32,249 nt of DNA from the NCBI GenBank assembly GCA_032250805.1, contig JAVVEM010000039.1:1-32249 (forward strand). Reading direction: 5' to 3'. Below, piece after piece: positions 31,296 to 32,249 of this stretch. Source of the stretch: B18-G4 sp032250805. GTDB taxonomy: Bacteria > Bacteroidota > Bacteroidia > Bacteroidales > B18-G4. Every line of letters starts with the position of its first letter. The first letter of the stretch is position 1. Position numbers and translations under genes: made by a program. Below the pieces are notes generated by a model that worked only from the letters and a program-made list of their open reading frames with translations, was not told where the DNA came from and ran no database searches.

Positions 31296-31319
31296 ATCCC
31301 CCGTGTGGGATGATGAAAT

Positions 31320-32015
31320 TTATCCCACGCCATTTTCCTTATCGGCCTGAAATTTGAAGCCAAGCCGCTTACCGGTCTTCATTCGCATTGAATCGAGTGC
31401 GGTGAGGAACTCCATTGCGCGTACTTCCTTGATTTCATCGTAGGGAGGTGTGAGCAGATCAAAATTGATGGTATATTGCATAGCCTGCTCGATGATATCG
31501 CACACCTTGTCCTTGTCGAGGCTTGTATCGACAAAGTTGTTAGGAAGAAGCCGCAGTTCTTTTTTTCCGTCGATATAAAAATGTTGTTCTTTATTAATGA
31601 ACACCCGGCCCAGAAGATAACCTACATCATTCAGGCGGCGGTACTTGAACGAATCGCGAAGGAAATTAAAAATATTGATCACTCCGCAGAAAGACCGTGA
31701 AGGATCGTCTTTTACGTAGGAGGTTTTTTGGATGATGTGATCGCGCGGGAATTCAAAAACATTGGTATGCATCATAAAAACCAGCACATCGCCAGCAAAC
31801 TTCAATTGTACTTCAAACTCTCCTTTCTCGCTGTATTCAACCGGTATCTCTATTCCCTGGTCAGGATTTGCTTTTGCATATTCTTCTGAGAGTTCGAGCA
31901 ACACTTCCCTGAACATCTGAAAAGCATTGGTTGTTTGCTGAAACACCTTCTGCTTGAGCGTGCCCTTTTCAACCAGACTGGTAAAGAGTTTTTGTCGTTT
32001 TTCTGACTTGGTCAT
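31320..32015 (-). CDS. Conserved protein of unknown function, 231 aa
   Basis: This soluble protein has no signal peptide or membrane segment and no recognised domain. The N-terminal third is helical (EKRQKLFTSLVEKGTLKQKV). The middle is richer in beta strands (EFEVQLKFAGDVLVFMMHTNV; FCGVINIFNFLRDSFKYRR), and the C-terminal part is helical again (DKVCDIIEQAMQYTINFDLL). The composition and codon use look like those of the housekeeping genes in the window. The ATG at 32015 is the first in frame. It lies between the heptamer repeats and a divergent tRNA-Glu gene. No function can be proposed. Confidence 0.82.
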   Translation of the reverse strand: MTKSEKRQKLFTSLVEKGTLKQKVFQQTTNAFQMFREVLLELSEEYAKANPDQGIEIPVEYSEKGEFEVQLKFAGDVLVFMMHTNVFEFPRDHIIQKTSYVKDDPSRSFCGVINIFNFLRDSFKYRRLNDVGYLLGRVFINKEQHFYIDGKKELRLLPNNFVDTSLDKDKVCDIIEQAMQYTINFDLLTPPYDEIKEVRAMEFLTALDSMRMKTGKRLGFKFQADKENGVG

Positions 32016-32144
32016 AGTATCGTGAATTAAGAAAGTAAAGTTAAAAATATTGCCGGATATGTAAGATAACTTTACCAGGAAAGCCGGAAATTAATATTGC
32101 GGCAAGCTTCTCCAGACAAAAAACCCACAATATTGTATATTTTT

Positions 32145-32175
32145 TTTGCCGAATTAAAAATTAGTTATATTTTTG
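32145..32175 (+). promoter_or_regulatory. Promoter of tRNA-Glu
   Basis: TTTG (32145-32148), a 19-nt spacer and TATTTTTG (32168-32175) match the Bacteroidota consensus exactly. The predicted start is about 10 nt before the mature tRNA. Confidence 0.8.
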
Positions 32176-32191
32176 CACTCCGAAAATCGAC

Positions 32192-32249
32192 GGCCCGTTC
32201 GTCTAGTCAGGTCAGGACGCCAGGTTTTCATCCTGGTAACAGGGGTTCG
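32192..32249 (+). tRNA. tRNA-Glu (anticodon TTC), 5' part, cut by window edge
   Basis: The sequence starts GGCCCGTTCGTCTAG, typical of bacterial tRNA-Glu. A 5-bp anticodon stem CCAGG/CCTGG encloses the loop TTTTCAT with anticodon TTC. The variable loop and the start of the T arm (GGGGTTCG) follow, where the window ends. The 3' acceptor half is missing only because of the window border. Confidence 0.93.

Overview
The window reads as a chromosome segment of a member of the Bacteroidota. The evidence is: upstream boxes matching the Bacteroidota promoter pattern TTTG-N19-21-TAnnTTTG before many genes, start codons mostly without Shine-Dalgarno sequences, a PorT-like gene of the type IX secretion system, and a UbiA-type prenyltransferase of the kind Bacteroidota carry. 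I cannot name a genus.

Layout. (1) 1-4282: a type II CRISPR-Cas locus, probably II-C. The minus strand carries cas9, then the first 17 codons of cas1, cut by the window edge. A tracrRNA gene with its own promoter and terminator diverges upstream of cas9. The CRISPR array is not in the window. (2) 4283-5360: a mostly non-coding stretch and one unrecognised gene. (3) 5384-11736, minus: a heavy-metal RND efflux operon (His-rich small protein, adaptor, pump, TolC channel). (4) 11950-13824, plus: a single-chain fusion of the alpha and beta halves of a biotin-dependent carboxyltransferase. (5) 13884-15709, plus: a LytS/LytTR two-component pair behind a textbook promoter. (6) 15833-17869, plus: an acyl-AMP ligase fused to a carrier-protein domain. 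(7) 25187-17893, minus: a tightly packed housekeeping and envelope cluster (DUF2520 protein, KdsC-like phosphatase, UbiA prenyltransferase, Maf, SurE, small membrane protein, LpxB, ComEC). (8) 25356-26962, plus: a MerR-family regulator with a cobalamin-binding domain, followed by an ECF sigma factor. (9) 27033-30268, minus: PorT, heptose-phosphate kinase and an aspartate-type aminotransferase. (10) 30395-32249: two conserved proteins of unknown function around a repeat-filled gap, and the start of a tRNA-Glu gene.

Two systems stand out. The first is the compact Cas9/tracrRNA locus. Here the 5' half of the missing CRISPR repeat can be predicted from the anti-repeat. The second is the MerR-B12/sigma pair. 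The regulator keeps the W-x9-EH and E-x-H-x-x-G residues known from the light sensors CarH and LitR. A perfect 10-bp inverted repeat lies across the promoter of the neighbouring sigma gene, and an extra half-site follows the regulator stop codon. This looks like a light- or B12-controlled sigma-factor switch resembling Streptomyces LitR/LitS, although no carotenoid or photolyase gene is in view.

The intergenic gap at 30917-31319 holds three unrelated tandem arrays that all have a 7-bp period, plus interleaved inverted repeats. All functional calls rest on reading motifs by eye; no database search was possible.
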